Assembly: GCF_036010485.1 (NCBI RefSeq)
Contig: NZ_CP108568.1
Span: 248,001-312,000, forward strand
Length of the DNA: 64,000 bases
Direction of reading: 5' to 3'
Origin: Streptomyces sp. NBC_01198
GTDB taxonomy: Bacteria; Actinomycetota; Actinomycetes; Streptomycetales; Streptomycetaceae
The notes beneath the pieces were generated by a model. The model had not been told where the DNA came from, did no database searches, and worked only from the letters and a program-made list of their open reading frames with translations. The position numbers were made by a program, and so were the translations under genes. Positions 15,044-25,448 of this stretch are shown one piece after another (position 1 is the stretch's first letter; each line of letters opens with the position of its first letter).

Positions 15044-15412
15044 TCAGCCCTCCGTCACCTCCACATACTGCGGGTAGAAGGCCACATGCCCGGCGATCTC
15101 GCTGACGGCGTCATAGGGCTTGTCGTACGTCCACACCGCGTCGGCGACCGTGTCGTCCGCGGTGACCAGCGAGAAGTACGTGGCGTCGCCCTTGTAGGGG
15201 CAGTAGGTGCGGGTGTCGGTGGATTCCAGGGCGCTGTCCTCGACGTCGGCCAGCGGGATGTAGAACACCGGCGGGTAGGACGCCTCACGCAGCGTCAGCG
15301 CCCGCGTCGTCTCGGCGATCACCCGGCCGCCGGCCCGGAGGACGACCCGTGACGGATGGGGCTCGATGGTGATGGGGTGGTCGGGGCCAGGGGTCTTGAC
15401 GGTGCGTTCCAT
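15044..15412 (-). CDS. DUF427 domain protein
   Basis: 122 residues from an ATG at 15412 with TGGAGATG just upstream; the longer open frame further upstream lacks a ribosome site. The sequence shows the DUF427 pattern: RVVLRAGGRVIAETTRALTL, then YPPVFYIPLADV, then YCPYKGDATYFSLV and HVAFYPQYVEV at the end. These are small cytosolic beta proteins of unknown function with a conserved CPYKG motif. It has its own promoter, so it is a monocistronic housekeeping-type gene. Family call is firm; the biochemical role is unknown. Confidence 0.88.
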   Translation of the reverse strand: MERTVKTPGPDHPITIEPHPSRVVLRAGGRVIAETTRALTLREASYPPVFYIPLADVEDSALESTDTRTYCPYKGDATYFSLVTADDTVADAVWTYDKPYDAVSEIAGHVAFYPQYVEVTEG

Positions 15413-15444
15413 GACATCTCCATACGTGGACGGACGGCCTTTCG

Positions 15445-15474
15445 ACCGTAGGCAGACGCGCGAAGCAGCGTCAA
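15445..15474 (-). promoter_or_regulatory. Housekeeping-type promoter of the DUF427 gene
   Basis: TTGACG (15474-15469), 18 nt, TACGGT (15450-15445) on the minus strand. The transcript would start near 15438, about 25 nt before the ATG. The -35 overlaps the 3' end of the GTPase gene upstream. Confidence 0.5.
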
Positions 15475-17513
15475 GCAGAGCCCCCGGCGGGGCGGGACGG
15501 CGCCGTTCCGAGCCGGCGCTGCACGTACAGCAGGTACTCCTTGTGGTCGAGCGGGTCGGGACCGCTGCGGGGGCGTATCGGGGTCGCACCGTGGACGGGT
15601 GCGTAGTGGTCGAAGCCCGTCTCCAGGGCGCCCTCGCCCCGGGTGAGGGTGGGCAGCTGCTGCTCCAGGTCGTGCACCCGGGCGGCCGGGATGTCACCCT
15701 CGAGCAGGTAGCCGCCCGCGCCCGCCGGCGCCGGGCCGCGCGGCACCGCGCGCAGCCGGGACAGCGCGGGCAGCACCGCGCCGAGCGCGTCGGAGGGAAG
15801 GTCGATCCGGAAGCGGTGCATCGGCTCGTGCACCCGGGTGCCGGCCTGCCGCAGCGCGGCCATCAGCACCAGCGGGGTGAGGTTGCGGAAGTCGCCCGAG
15901 GTGCTCGACATGCTCTTGTCGAAGACGGCGTGCGCATGGCTCTGCCGGGCCCAGTAGCCGGCGTGCGTCATGGTGACCGTGCAGTCGGTGACCTGCCAGC
16001 CGTACAGCCCCTGGGCCAGGGTGGACGTCACCGTCTCCTCGACGGCGACGAAGAACGCGTAGGGCAGCGAGCCCAGTTCGACCTCGCGGCGGAAGGCGAC
16101 GCCGCTGCCCGGCGGTGCGGGGTCGACGCGCAGGCCCACGGTGGCCAGGAAGGGGTTGGCGTCCTTCTTGATGAACTCGACCGCGGCGCCGCTGCCGGTG
16201 ACCCGCTCGATGTGCAGGGTGGTCGTCGGGTGGAAGTCGACGTCCACGCCGTAGTCGCCCGCCAGGGTGGCCTGGATGACCTCCTTCTGCACCTCGCCGT
16301 AGAGCGACACCGCGATCTCCCCGCGGTCCTCGTCCCGCCGCAGGTTGATCAGCGGGTCCTGCTCGGCGAGCTGTCCGAGGGCGGTGTGCAGGGCGGTACG
16401 GTCGGCGGGCCTGCGGGCGGCGACCACCGTCTCCAGGCTGGGCGGGGCGAAGTGGTGCGCCGCGCCGGGCGGGCCGGCCCCCTCGCCGACGGTGTCGCCG
16501 ATCCGCACCTCGCCCAGACCCCACACCCGGGCGATCCGCCCGGCGGCGGCCGAGGTCGCGGCCTCGTCGGCGCCGCCGTCGAAGACGCTGATCGCGGTCA
16601 CCCGGCCCTCCCCCGCGGCGGCGCCGTCCCGGTGCACCGGCGGGCGGTCGCGGACGCGCAGGGTGCCCGAGGTCAGCCGGACGTACGCGATCCGCTCGCC
16701 CGACGGGCCGCGCTCGATCTTGAACACGGTGCCCGCCAGCGGCCCCGCGGGGTCGCCGCCGGAGCGGGGCAGCAGTTCCGCGACGCCGTCGATCAGCGCC
16801 TCGACGCCCGCGCCGGTGACCGCGGAGCCGGCATAGACCGGGTGCACCAGCGCCCGCCCGGTCTGGTCCGCCAGCGCCCCGCGCAGCCGGGCGTAGGGCA
16901 GCGCGGCGCCGCCCTCGCGCACCCAGGCGGCGAGCAGGCCGTCGTCGTGGGCGGCCAGCAGCTCGGTGAGCCGGGCGGTGAAACCGGCGTCGGCAGCGTC
17001 GTACGGCAGGACGGCGGCGGCCCTGGTGCCCTGCCCCGCGGCGGCGGCCAGCGGCACGACGTCGGGGGTCAGCCGGGCTGCGACGCCGGCCAGCGTACGG
17101 TCCAGGTCGGCGCCGCCGCGGTCAAGCTTGTTGACGAAGACCAGGGTCGGGATACGCAGCCGGCGCAGCGTCCGCATCAGCACCGCGGTCTGCGGCTGGA
17201 CGCCCTCCACCGCGGAGACCACGAGCACCGCGCCGTCGAGCACGCCGAGCACCCGCTCGACCTCGGCGATGAAGTCGGGGTGGCCCGGGGTGTCGATGAG
17301 GTTCACGGTGGTGCCGCCGAGGGCGAAGGAGACCACGGCGGACTTGATGGTGATGCCGCGCTGCTTCTCCAGCGCGAGGGAGTCGGTCTGCGTACTTCCC
17401 CGGTCGACGCTGCCGATCGTGTCGATCACTCCTGCGGAGTACAGCAGCCGTTCGGTGAGGCTGGTCTTACCTGCGTCGATGTGCGCGAGAATGCCGAGGT
17501 TGAGCGAAGGCAC
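15471..17513 (-). CDS. Ribosomal protection GTPase (TetM/OtrA type)
   Basis: 680 residues from a GTG at 17513, close to the length of Tet(M) and Otr(A). The EF-G-like G domain has AHIDAGKTS (P-loop), RGITIKSA (switch I), DTPGH (switch II) and NKLD. The domain IV region reads SHAHAVFDKSMSSTSGDFR followed by LTPLVLMAALRQAGT, which resembles Otr(A) more than EF-G. Such proteins dislodge tetracycline-type drugs from the ribosome using GTP. Many streptomycetes carry chromosomal copies of uncertain drug range. The start has only a distant GAGGA. An upstream ORF with a better ribosome site overlaps the first 47 nt. No biosynthetic cluster for tetracyclines is nearby. Confidence 0.88.
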   Translation of the reverse strand: MPSLNLGILAHIDAGKTSLTERLLYSAGVIDTIGSVDRGSTQTDSLALEKQRGITIKSAVVSFALGGTTVNLIDTPGHPDFIAEVERVLGVLDGAVLVVSAVEGVQPQTAVLMRTLRRLRIPTLVFVNKLDRGGADLDRTLAGVAARLTPDVVPLAAAAGQGTRAAAVLPYDAADAGFTARLTELLAAHDDGLLAAWVREGGAALPYARLRGALADQTGRALVHPVYAGSAVTGAGVEALIDGVAELLPRSGGDPAGPLAGTVFKIERGPSGERIAYVRLTSGTLRVRDRPPVHRDGAAAGEGRVTAISVFDGGADEAATSAAAGRIARVWGLGEVRIGDTVGEGAGPPGAAHHFAPPSLETVVAARRPADRTALHTALGQLAEQDPLINLRRDEDRGEIAVSLYGEVQKEVIQATLAGDYGVDVDFHPTTTLHIERVTGSGAAVEFIKKDANPFLATVGLRVDPAPPGSGVAFRREVELGSLPYAFFVAVEETVTSTLAQGLYGWQVTDCTVTMTHAGYWARQSHAHAVFDKSMSSTSGDFRNLTPLVLMAALRQAGTRVHEPMHRFRIDLPSDALGAVLPALSRLRAVPRGPAPAGAGGYLLEGDIPAARVHDLEQQLPTLTRGEGALETGFDHYAPVHGATPIRPRSGPDPLDHKEYLLYVQRRLGTAPSRPAGGSA

Positions 17514-17583
17514 AGCCGGTCATGTCCTCAAGATAGGGAGTGATTCCTGTCCGGGCGGGCATGACGGAACCGCGCATGATCAT
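17467..17583 (-). CDS. Possible regulatory upstream ORF overlapping the ribosomal protection gene
   Basis: A 38-codon frame starts with ATG ATC ATG at 17583, 5 nt after AGGGAG, and ends with TAA at 17467, inside the GTPase gene in another frame. Its product (MIMRGSVMPARTGITPYLED and onward to an RAHRRR end) matches no family I know. Its ribosome site is better than that of the GTPase itself. Antibiotic-resistance genes acting on the ribosome are often controlled by short leader ORFs, so translational coupling or attenuation is plausible. It could also be a chance frame. Confidence 0.4.
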   Translation of the reverse strand: MIMRGSVMPARTGITPYLEDMTGCAFAQPRHSRAHRRR

Positions 17584-17654
17584 TGCTCCCTGGTCGGCTG
17601 TGCTGACGCCACGACTACAGCAGAGCGGCGCCGCGGGCGGCAACCGCATTTCTC

Positions 17655-18400
17655 TCAGTCCCTCGGCACCTTCCGGGACGCGCGCAGCCACTCCCTGTTC
17701 ATGGCGGTGATCGAGGTGAGCGGGATCCCCTTGGGGCAGGCGGTGGCACACTCGCCGGTCAGGGTGCAGCCGCCGAAGCCCTCGGCGTCCATCTGCGCCA
17801 CCATGTCCAGCACCCGGGTCTCCCGCTCCGGCGCGCCCTGCGGCAGGACGTTGAGGTGGTTGACCTTCGCCGAGGTGAAGAGCATCGCCGAGCCGTTGGG
17901 GCAGGCGGCCACGCAGGCGCCGCAGCCGATGCACTCGGCGTGCTCGAAGGCGCTGTCGGCGGCGGCCTTGGGCACCGGCGTGGCGTGCGCCTCGGGGGCG
18001 GAGCCGGTGGGGACGCTGACGTAGCCGCCGGACTGGATGATCCGGTCGAAGGCGGCCCGGTCCACGACCAGGTCGCGCACCACCGGGAAGGCGGCGGCCC
18101 GCCAGGGTTCGACGTCGATGGTGTCGCCGTCCCGGAAGGACCGCATGTGCAGCTGGCAGCTGGTGGTGCGCTCCGGGCCGTGGGCCTCGCCGTTGATGAC
18201 CAGGCTGCACGCGCCGCAGATTCCCTCGCGGCAGTCGTGGTCGAAGGCGACCGGGTCCTCGCCCTCGACGGTGAGGCGTTCGTTGAGGGTGTCGAGCATC
18301 TCCAGGAAGGACATGTCGGGCGAGATGCCGTCGACGTCGTAGCTGGCCATGCCGCCGGGCGCGCCGGGGTCGTGCTGGCGCCAGATGCGCAGGGTGAGCT

Positions 18401-18404
<4 letters not shown>
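17655..18404 (-). CDS. sdhB: Succinate dehydrogenase iron-sulfur subunit
   Basis: 249 residues from an ATG at 18404 that overlaps the sdhA stop (ATGA). The [2Fe-2S] cysteines are in CREGICGAC and the following TTSC. The C-terminal ferredoxin domain has [15 protein letters not shown] and [15 protein letters not shown], the second and third cluster sites. The subunit passes electrons from the flavoprotein to the membrane quinone site. Last gene of sdhC-sdhA-sdhB. The type with one long cytochrome subunit and a short SdhB is the Bacillus/actinobacterial b558 kind. Confidence 0.96.
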
Positions 18405-20350
<1,946 letters not shown>

Positions 20351-20369
20351 GTCAGCTCACTCAGTCCAC

Positions 20370-21074
20370 TCAGCTCACGAGTCCGGTCATGACGCCGACC
20401 GGCACGGCGACGAAGCCGGCCGTCAGTACCAGGGCGAGGGCGTTGGCGGTGCCTTTCAGCACCCGGTCGCGGGTGGCGCTGCCGGCGCCGAGGGTCTGGG
20501 CGGCGGACCAGAACCCGTGCCGGATGTGCAGGCCGAGGGCGAGCATCGCGGCGATGTAGAAGACGTTGTTCCACCAGTCGTGGAAGGCGGCGACCACGTT
20601 CTGGTAGGGGTGGCCCGGCTCGAAGCCCCGCTGGACGGTGCCGGTGGTCAGATCGAGGATGTGCCAGACGACGAAAAGGGCCAGGATCACCCCGCCCCAG
20701 CGCATGGTGCGGGTCGCGTAACTGCTGCGGGCCCTGGTGTGCACGTAGCCGACCGGCCGGGAGCGCAGATCGCGGCGGCTGAGCTGGTACGCGCACACGC
20801 CGTGCGCCACCACCGCGGCGACCAGGCCGACCCTGATGATCCACAGCGCCCACTCGTAGTGCAGGAACGGCTCGCCCAGGGTCCGCAGCCAGTGGGCGTA
20901 GCCGTTGAAGGTGCCCGGGCCGAAGAAGATCTTGAGGTTGCCGAACATGTGGACGACCAGGTAGAGCAGCATCACCAGGCCGCTCACCGCCATGACCGCC
21001 TTCTTGCCGACGGTCGACCCCCAGACCGTACGGGCCATCGACGGCCGCCGGTCCGTCCGCGTTGCCAGTGCCAT
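20370..21074 (-). CDS. sdhC: Succinate dehydrogenase cytochrome b558 subunit
   Basis: 234 residues with five membrane helices, the single-subunit b558 anchor. Likely haem or quinone histidines lie in VVHMFGN, LHYEW, VAHGVCAYQL, VVWHILDL and LHIRHGFWS. It anchors SdhAB and passes electrons to menaquinone. ATG at 21074; a candidate promoter on the minus strand is TTGGAC, 19 nt, TAGCGT just upstream. First gene of the operon, divergent from the LysR gene with 94 nt between, where a LysR-type operator lies. Confidence 0.94.
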   Translation of the reverse strand: MALATRTDRRPSMARTVWGSTVGKKAVMAVSGLVMLLYLVVHMFGNLKIFFGPGTFNGYAHWLRTLGEPFLHYEWALWIIRVGLVAAVVAHGVCAYQLSRRDLRSRPVGYVHTRARSSYATRTMRWGGVILALFVVWHILDLTTGTVQRGFEPGHPYQNVVAAFHDWWNNVFYIAAMLALGLHIRHGFWSAAQTLGAGSATRDRVLKGTANALALVLTAGFVAVPVGVMTGLVS

Positions 21075-21130
21075 GGGAACGACGCTACGGCCGAAGATGT
21101 CCAGTGGTCCAAGACATGATCGAGCTGGAC

Positions 21131-21151
21131 TCGATAGCGGATGACTATCGA
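21131..21151. promoter_or_regulatory. LysR-type operator between sdhC and the regulator
   Basis: TCGATAG, 7 nt, CTATCGA is a perfect inverted repeat with ATAG-N7-CTAT, the T-N11-A form of LysR boxes. It lies 18 nt before the regulator start and 57 nt before sdhC. A half copy, TCGA-N7-TCGA, adjoins it at 21120-21134. Regulation of both divergent units from this site is likely. Confidence 0.65.
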
Positions 21152-21168
21152 CGCGTTATCGTGGTGGC

Positions 21169-22080
21169 ATGCAGTTCCAGCAGCTGGCCTACTTCGTGGC
21201 CGTCGCCGACGCCCGGCACTTCACCCGGGCGGCCGAGGCGGTGCACGTGTCACAACCCTCGCTGTCCCAGCAGATCAGGGCCCTGGAGAAGGAACTGGGC
21301 GCCGCGCTGTTCAGCCGGGCGCGCGGCAACATCGCGCTCACCGACGCCGGCGAGGCGCTGCTGCCACTGGCCCGGCGGATCCTCGCCGACGCGGACACGG
21401 CCAGGCACGAGGTGCTCGAACTGGCGCAGCTGCGCCGGGGCCGGGTTCGCCTCGGCGCCACGCCGAGCCTGGCCACCGGGCTGCTGCCCGACGTGCTGCG
21501 CACCTTCCACGACCGGCATCCCGCGATCCAGCTGATCGTCGAGGAGAGCGGGTCGCACGACCTGGTGCGCCACCTGGCGCGCGGCGCGCTCGACCTGGCG
21601 CTGGTCGTGCTGCCGCTGCCGACGCCGTCGCCGGCCCTCACCACGGTGGAGCTCTTCCAGGAGGACCTGGTCGTCGTCTCGTCCGCCGACGACGAGGCGC
21701 CGGCCTCGCCGCTGCGGATCGCGGACCTCGAAGGGCGGCCGATGGTGATGTTCCGGCACGGCTACGACCTGCGCGATCTGACGCTCGCGGCGTGCCGGGC
21801 GGCCGGCTTCGAGCCGTACTTCACCGTCGAGGGCGGAGAGATGGACGCGGTGCTGGGTTTCGTGCGGGCCGGGCTGGGGGTCGGCGTGGTGCCGACCATG
21901 GTCGCGGCCCGCGCGGGCCACGACCTGCGGGTCACCCCGCTGGCCCGCCCCGGCCTGCGGCGGACGGTGGCGCTGGCCCACCGCAGCGATGTGGCTCCGC
22001 CCCGGGCGGCGCGTGTCCTGCAGGACGTGCTGCTCACTGCGGCCGGCCGCGCCCTCGCCACCCTGGGGCTGCGGGCCTGA
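21169..22080 (+). CDS. LysR-family regulator divergent from sdhCAB
   Basis: 303 residues, standard LysR length. Residues 1-60 hold the winged helix-turn-helix (MQFQQLAYFVAVADARHFTR, then AAEAVHVSQPSLSQQIRALE). The rest is the two-lobed effector domain (RVRLGATPSLATGLLPDVLR, then DLVVVSSADDEA and GLGVGVVPTMVA). No Shine-Dalgarno precedes the ATG at 21169; a TATCGT -10 6 nt upstream suggests a leaderless transcript. The operator at 21131-21151 and the divergent layout point to control of the sdh operon and of itself. The effector is unknown; a C4 acid would fit but is not shown. Confidence 0.9.
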   Translation: MQFQQLAYFVAVADARHFTRAAEAVHVSQPSLSQQIRALEKELGAALFSRARGNIALTDAGEALLPLARRILADADTARHEVLELAQLRRGRVRLGATPSLATGLLPDVLRTFHDRHPAIQLIVEESGSHDLVRHLARGALDLALVVLPLPTPSPALTTVELFQEDLVVVSSADDEAPASPLRIADLEGRPMVMFRHGYDLRDLTLAACRAAGFEPYFTVEGGEMDAVLGFVRAGLGVGVVPTMVAARAGHDLRVTPLARPGLRRTVALAHRSDVAPPRAARVLQDVLLTAAGRALATLGLRA

Positions 22081-22111
22081 CCGTTCACTCGCCACCGGCG
22101 GGGTCGTGAAT

Positions 22112-22135
22112 ATAGTGGGTACCCGCAGGATAGTG
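22112..22135. promoter_or_regulatory. Candidate HxlR operator/promoter
   Basis: ATAGTG at 22112-22117 repeats exactly at 22130-22135, 18 bp apart, and the near-palindrome GTGGGTACCCGC (22115-22126) lies between. It is 42 nt before the hxlR-type start. Likely autoregulatory, by inference from position. Confidence 0.4.
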
Positions 22136-22176
22136 ATGACCCGCGTTCCCTGACTCCCGTTCCGGAGGCACCCGCC

Positions 22177-22593
22177 GTGGCCGACAGCGCTCCCCCTGCC
22201 CGCGGCCGCACCGGCGGCAGGGCCGCCGCGAAGGTGCACGTCGAACCCTGTCCGGTCAGCCCGGTGGTCGACCTGGTCTTCAGCCGGTGGACGACGCCGA
22301 TCCTGTGGCTGCTCAACGAGTTCGGCCGGCAGCGCTTCGTGGAGCTGGAGCGCCGGATCGGCACCATCACCCCGAAGGTGCTCACTCAGCGGCTGCGGCA
22401 GTTGGAGCGCGACGGGCTGGTCGTCCGGACCTACCACCCGGAGGTGCCGCCGAGGGTCGAGTACGAGATCAGCGAGCTGGGCATGAGCCTGGCCCCGCTG
22501 TTCCAGACCCTCGCACAGTGGTCACACACCCACCTGGACGAGGTGGCCGCGGCCCGCGTCGACTACGACGACCGCGGCCAGCCGATGCCCTGA
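22177..22593 (+). CDS. HxlR-family transcriptional regulator
   Basis: 138 residues from a GTG at 22177 with CCGGAGG upstream. HVEPCPVSPVVDLVFSRWTT, PILWLLNEFGRQRFVELERR, ITPKVLTQRLRQLERDGLV and YEISELGMSL are the HxlR winged-helix blocks. The single Cys near residue 27 is the position used by many HxlR proteins to sense reactive aldehydes, quinones or oxidants. The gene faces paaE tail to tail with 25 nt between and has its own operator-like repeats. Its target is not evident; autoregulation is probable. Confidence 0.9.
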   Translation: MADSAPPARGRTGGRAAAKVHVEPCPVSPVVDLVFSRWTTPILWLLNEFGRQRFVELERRIGTITPKVLTQRLRQLERDGLVVRTYHPEVPPRVEYEISELGMSLAPLFQTLAQWSHTHLDEVAAARVDYDDRGQPMP

Positions 22594-22618
22594 ACCCGCC
22601 GCCGGGGTACGGGGGAGG

Positions 22619-23722
22619 TCAGGCGTCGTAGTCCACGGTGAGGGCGCCGGAGGCGGGGAAGGACTGGCAGGTCAGCACGTAGCCCGCGTCGACCTCCGCG
22701 GGTTCCAGGGCGAAGTTGCGGCGCATGTCGGCCCGGCCCTCGGTGATCTTGGCGCGGCAGGTGCCGCACACCCCGCCCTTGCAGGCGAAGGGCAGGTCGG
22801 GGCGGGCGCGTTGGGCCCCGTCGAGGATCGTCGAGTCGGTCGGCAGGGCGGCGGTGGAGGTGCGTCCGTCGAGGGTGACGGTGACCTGGCTGACCGGGCC
22901 GCTCGCGATGTCGTCCGGGTGCCGCAGCGGGGTGATCGGCTCGTCGTCGGCGAAGAAGAGCTCCTGGTGGACGCGGTCGGGCGGCACCCCCAGCCCGGCC
23001 AGCACGTGTTGGGCACCGGCGACCATGCCGTGCGGTCCGCACAGCCACCAGTGGTCCGCACCGGGCACGTGCACCAGGCCGGCGATCAGCGCGGCGAGCC
23101 GGTCCGCGTCGAGGCGGCCGGAGAGGAGCTCGGCCTCGCGCGGCTCGCGGGAGAGCACATGGCCGAGCTGAAAGCGCGCCGGGTAGGAGTCCTTGAGGTC
23201 GGCCAGTTCGTCGGCGAACATCACCGTCCCCGCGCGCCGGTTGCCGTAGAAGAGGGTGACCCGCGAACGCCCGTTGCCGGCGAGCACGGACTCCGCGATC
23301 GACATCATCGGGGTGATCCCGGAGCCCGCGGCGATCAGCACATGGTGCCCGGGGGTGCCCGGGTCGGGAGTGAAGGCCCCGATCGGCGGCATCACCTCGA
23401 CGGTGTCACCGCGGCGCACCCCGTGCACCAGCCAGTCGGAGAACAGCCCGCCGGGCACCATCCGCACGCCGATCCGCGGCGGTGCCCCGGCCGGTGAGCA
23501 GATGGAGTACGACCGGCGCTCGTCGCGGCCGTCGACCGTACGCCGCAGCGTGAGGGACTGGCCGGGGCGGTGCGCGAACTCCGCGGCCAGCTCGTCGGGG
23601 ATCTCGAAGCCCACGGTCACGGCGTCCTCGCACAGCGGGCGCACGTCGGCCACCCGCAGCGGATGGAAGGCCGGGCGGCGGCGCGGCCGCGCGGTCCCGA
23701 CGGCGGTGGTGGTCGCGGCCAT
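22619..23722 (-). CDS. paaE: Phenylacetyl-CoA epoxidase reductase subunit
   Basis: 367 residues from an ATG at 23722 that shares a base with the paaD stop (TGATG), with AAGGAG upstream. The N-terminal FAD domain has RRSYSICSPAG and the NAD domain has IAAGSGITPMMSIAESVLAG and CGPHGMV. The C-terminal plant-type ferredoxin domain has CKGGVCGTCRAKI and a distal TCQS, the four [2Fe-2S] cysteines. It transfers electrons from NADPH to the PaaABC oxygenase. Last gene of paaABCDE. Confidence 0.95.
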   Translation of the reverse strand: MAATTTAVGTARPRRRPAFHPLRVADVRPLCEDAVTVGFEIPDELAAEFAHRPGQSLTLRRTVDGRDERRSYSICSPAGAPPRIGVRMVPGGLFSDWLVHGVRRGDTVEVMPPIGAFTPDPGTPGHHVLIAAGSGITPMMSIAESVLAGNGRSRVTLFYGNRRAGTVMFADELADLKDSYPARFQLGHVLSREPREAELLSGRLDADRLAALIAGLVHVPGADHWWLCGPHGMVAGAQHVLAGLGVPPDRVHQELFFADDEPITPLRHPDDIASGPVSQVTVTLDGRTSTAALPTDSTILDGAQRARPDLPFACKGGVCGTCRAKITEGRADMRRNFALEPAEVDAGYVLTCQSFPASGALTVDYDA

Positions 23723-24243
23723 CACAACTCCTTGACGTGCTCGAACGGTTCCCGGCAGGCACGGCAGCGCCACAGGGACTTGCAGGCGGTGCCCGAGAAG
23801 CGGGAGGTCTCCTCGGTGTCGGTGGAGCCGCACTGCGGGCAGCCGACGGCCTGCCGGGGTGCGCCGAGCACCAGCGGCACCGGCCCGGGGTTGCGTCGCG
23901 GTGCGGCTCCCGGCGGTGAGATGCCGTGCTCGCGGAGCTTGCGCCGGCCCCGCGCGGTGATCAGGTCGGTGGACCACGGCGGGTCGAGGACCGTGCGGAT
24001 CTCCACCTTCTCGAAGCCGGCCCGGCGCAGCCGGGCGGCCACGTCGGCCCGCATCTCGGCCATCGCCGGGCACCCGGAGTAGGTGGGCGTGAGGCTGGCG
24101 ACCACCGTGCCGTCGCCGGCCACCCGGACGTCCCTGAGCACGCCGAGGTCGGCGAGCGTCAGCATGGGCAGCTCGGGGTCGGGCACCTGCGCGGCGACCT
24201 GCCGGGCCCGCGCCGCAGCCGTCCGGGGCAGCTCCGTCACCAT
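23722..24243 (-). CDS. paaD: Phenylacetyl-CoA epoxidase assembly subunit
   Basis: 173 residues. The N-terminal DUF59/MIP18 fold has VPDPELPMLTLADLGVLRDV and TPTYSGCPAM with the conserved Cys. The C-terminal zinc-ribbon pairs are CPQCGS and CRACRE. PaaD is needed for active epoxidase, probably for Fe-S or diiron assembly. It overlaps paaC by 7 nt and paaE by 1, so translation is coupled along the operon. Confidence 0.94.
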   Translation of the reverse strand: MVTELPRTAAARARQVAAQVPDPELPMLTLADLGVLRDVRVAGDGTVVASLTPTYSGCPAMAEMRADVAARLRRAGFEKVEIRTVLDPPWSTDLITARGRRKLREHGISPPGAAPRRNPGPVPLVLGAPRQAVGCPQCGSTDTEETSRFSGTACKSLWRCRACREPFEHVKEL

Positions 24244-25115
24244 GTCGCCTCCGGGTGCGCCCGGGCCACGCTCTGCAACTCCGCAAGCAGCGGGGCCAGC
24301 TGAGGGGTGTGCCGGCTGTCGTCCGGCGCGCCTGGCGCGGGCGGCAGGGCGAGGCCGGCGGCCGACAGCACCTGGTCGAGCACGGCCAGCGCCTCCTGCC
24401 TGACAGCGTCCGCATGGGCGGCGAACTCCGGCCGGGCGCCGAACAGTTCATCCAGATACGGGGCAACCGCCGCCAGCGCGTCGCGCATCCGGCGGTGCGA
24501 CTCCTCGGTGCCGTCGCCCAGCCGGACCGCCCAGTCGGCGGCATACTGCCGGTGGTAGGCCAGTTCGGGCACGCCCTTGGCCGCCACCGCGGCGAGCACC
24601 GGGTCCTCGGCCGCGGCGAGCCGGCCGAAGAGGGCCAGCCGCCAGGCGGACAGCACCAGCAGCCGTACGACGCAGAACGCGAAGTCGGTGTCGGGCAGTT
24701 CGGCCAGCCGGGCGCTGCGGAAGTCGCCGGCGTCACGGAAGTAGGCGTAGGCGTCCTCGCCGCGGCCGGTGCCGTCGACCTGGCCGCAGCGCGCGTAGAG
24801 CAGCCGGGCCTGGCCGAGCAGGTCGAGCCCGATGTTGGCGAGCGCGACCTCCTCCTCCAGCTCCGGCGCCCGGGTGCACCACTGCGCCAGCCGCTGCGCG
24901 CCGACCAGCGCGTCGTCGGCCAACGCCAGGCACTGCGCCACGAGTTCGGCGGTGTCCAGGCCGGCAGGCACGGCGGTGTCGACGCCGTACAGCGGGTCCT
25001 CGAAACCGGTGCCGAAGGCCCAGCGGGCGTTGCCCTCGCCGTCACCGTCGTGATCCTCGGCGAGGGACAGGTAGACGTGGTCGTCGGTGGCGTGCTCGTC
25101 GGTGGCGTCGCTCAT
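24237..25115 (-). CDS. paaC: Phenylacetyl-CoA epoxidase structural subunit
   Basis: 292 residues of helical ferritin-like fold, with EEEVALANIGLDLLGQARLL and PELAYHRQYAADWAVRLGDG typical of PaaC. It pairs with PaaA in the (AC)2 core and lacks a full set of diiron ligands in that family. ATG at 25115, 12 nt after paaB. Confidence 0.94.
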   Translation of the reverse strand: MSDATDEHATDDHVYLSLAEDHDGDGEGNARWAFGTGFEDPLYGVDTAVPAGLDTAELVAQCLALADDALVGAQRLAQWCTRAPELEEEVALANIGLDLLGQARLLYARCGQVDGTGRGEDAYAYFRDAGDFRSARLAELPDTDFAFCVVRLLVLSAWRLALFGRLAAAEDPVLAAVAAKGVPELAYHRQYAADWAVRLGDGTEESHRRMRDALAAVAPYLDELFGARPEFAAHADAVRQEALAVLDQVLSAAGLALPPAPGAPDDSRHTPQLAPLLAELQSVARAHPEATW

Positions 25116-25127
25116 ACCGGCCGGCTC

Positions 25128-25448
25128 CTAGATGTGCGGGACATCGTCGGGGATGTCGTAGAAGGTCGGGTGGCGGTAGACCTTGTCGGCGCTCGGCTTG
25201 AAGAACGGGTCCTTCTCGTCGCGGGTCGAGGCGGCGATGTGGGTGGAGCGGACCACCCAGATGGACACGCCCTCGTTGCGGCGGGTGTAGAGGTCACGGG
25301 CGTGGGTCAGCGCCATGGTGTCGTCGGCGGCGTGCAGCGAGCCGACGTGCACGTGGTTCAGGCCGCGCTTGCCCCGGACGAAGACCTCGTAGAGCGGCCA
25401 GTCCGCCCTGGCCGTGGGCGTATCCCCTGCCGTACTTGCGTCACTCAT
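25128..25448 (-). CDS. paaB: Phenylacetyl-CoA epoxidase bridging subunit
   Basis: 106 residues: [20 protein letters not shown], then [17 protein letters not shown] and [11 protein letters not shown], the full PaaB pattern. It bridges AC dimers of the multicomponent monooxygenase. The ATG at 25448 overlaps the paaA stop (ATGA). Confidence 0.95.
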   Translation of the reverse strand: MSDASTAGDTPTARADWPLYEVFVRGKRGLNHVHVGSLHAADDTMALTHARDLYTRRNEGVSIWVVRSTHIAASTRDEKDPFFKPSADKVYRHPTFYDIPDDVPHI

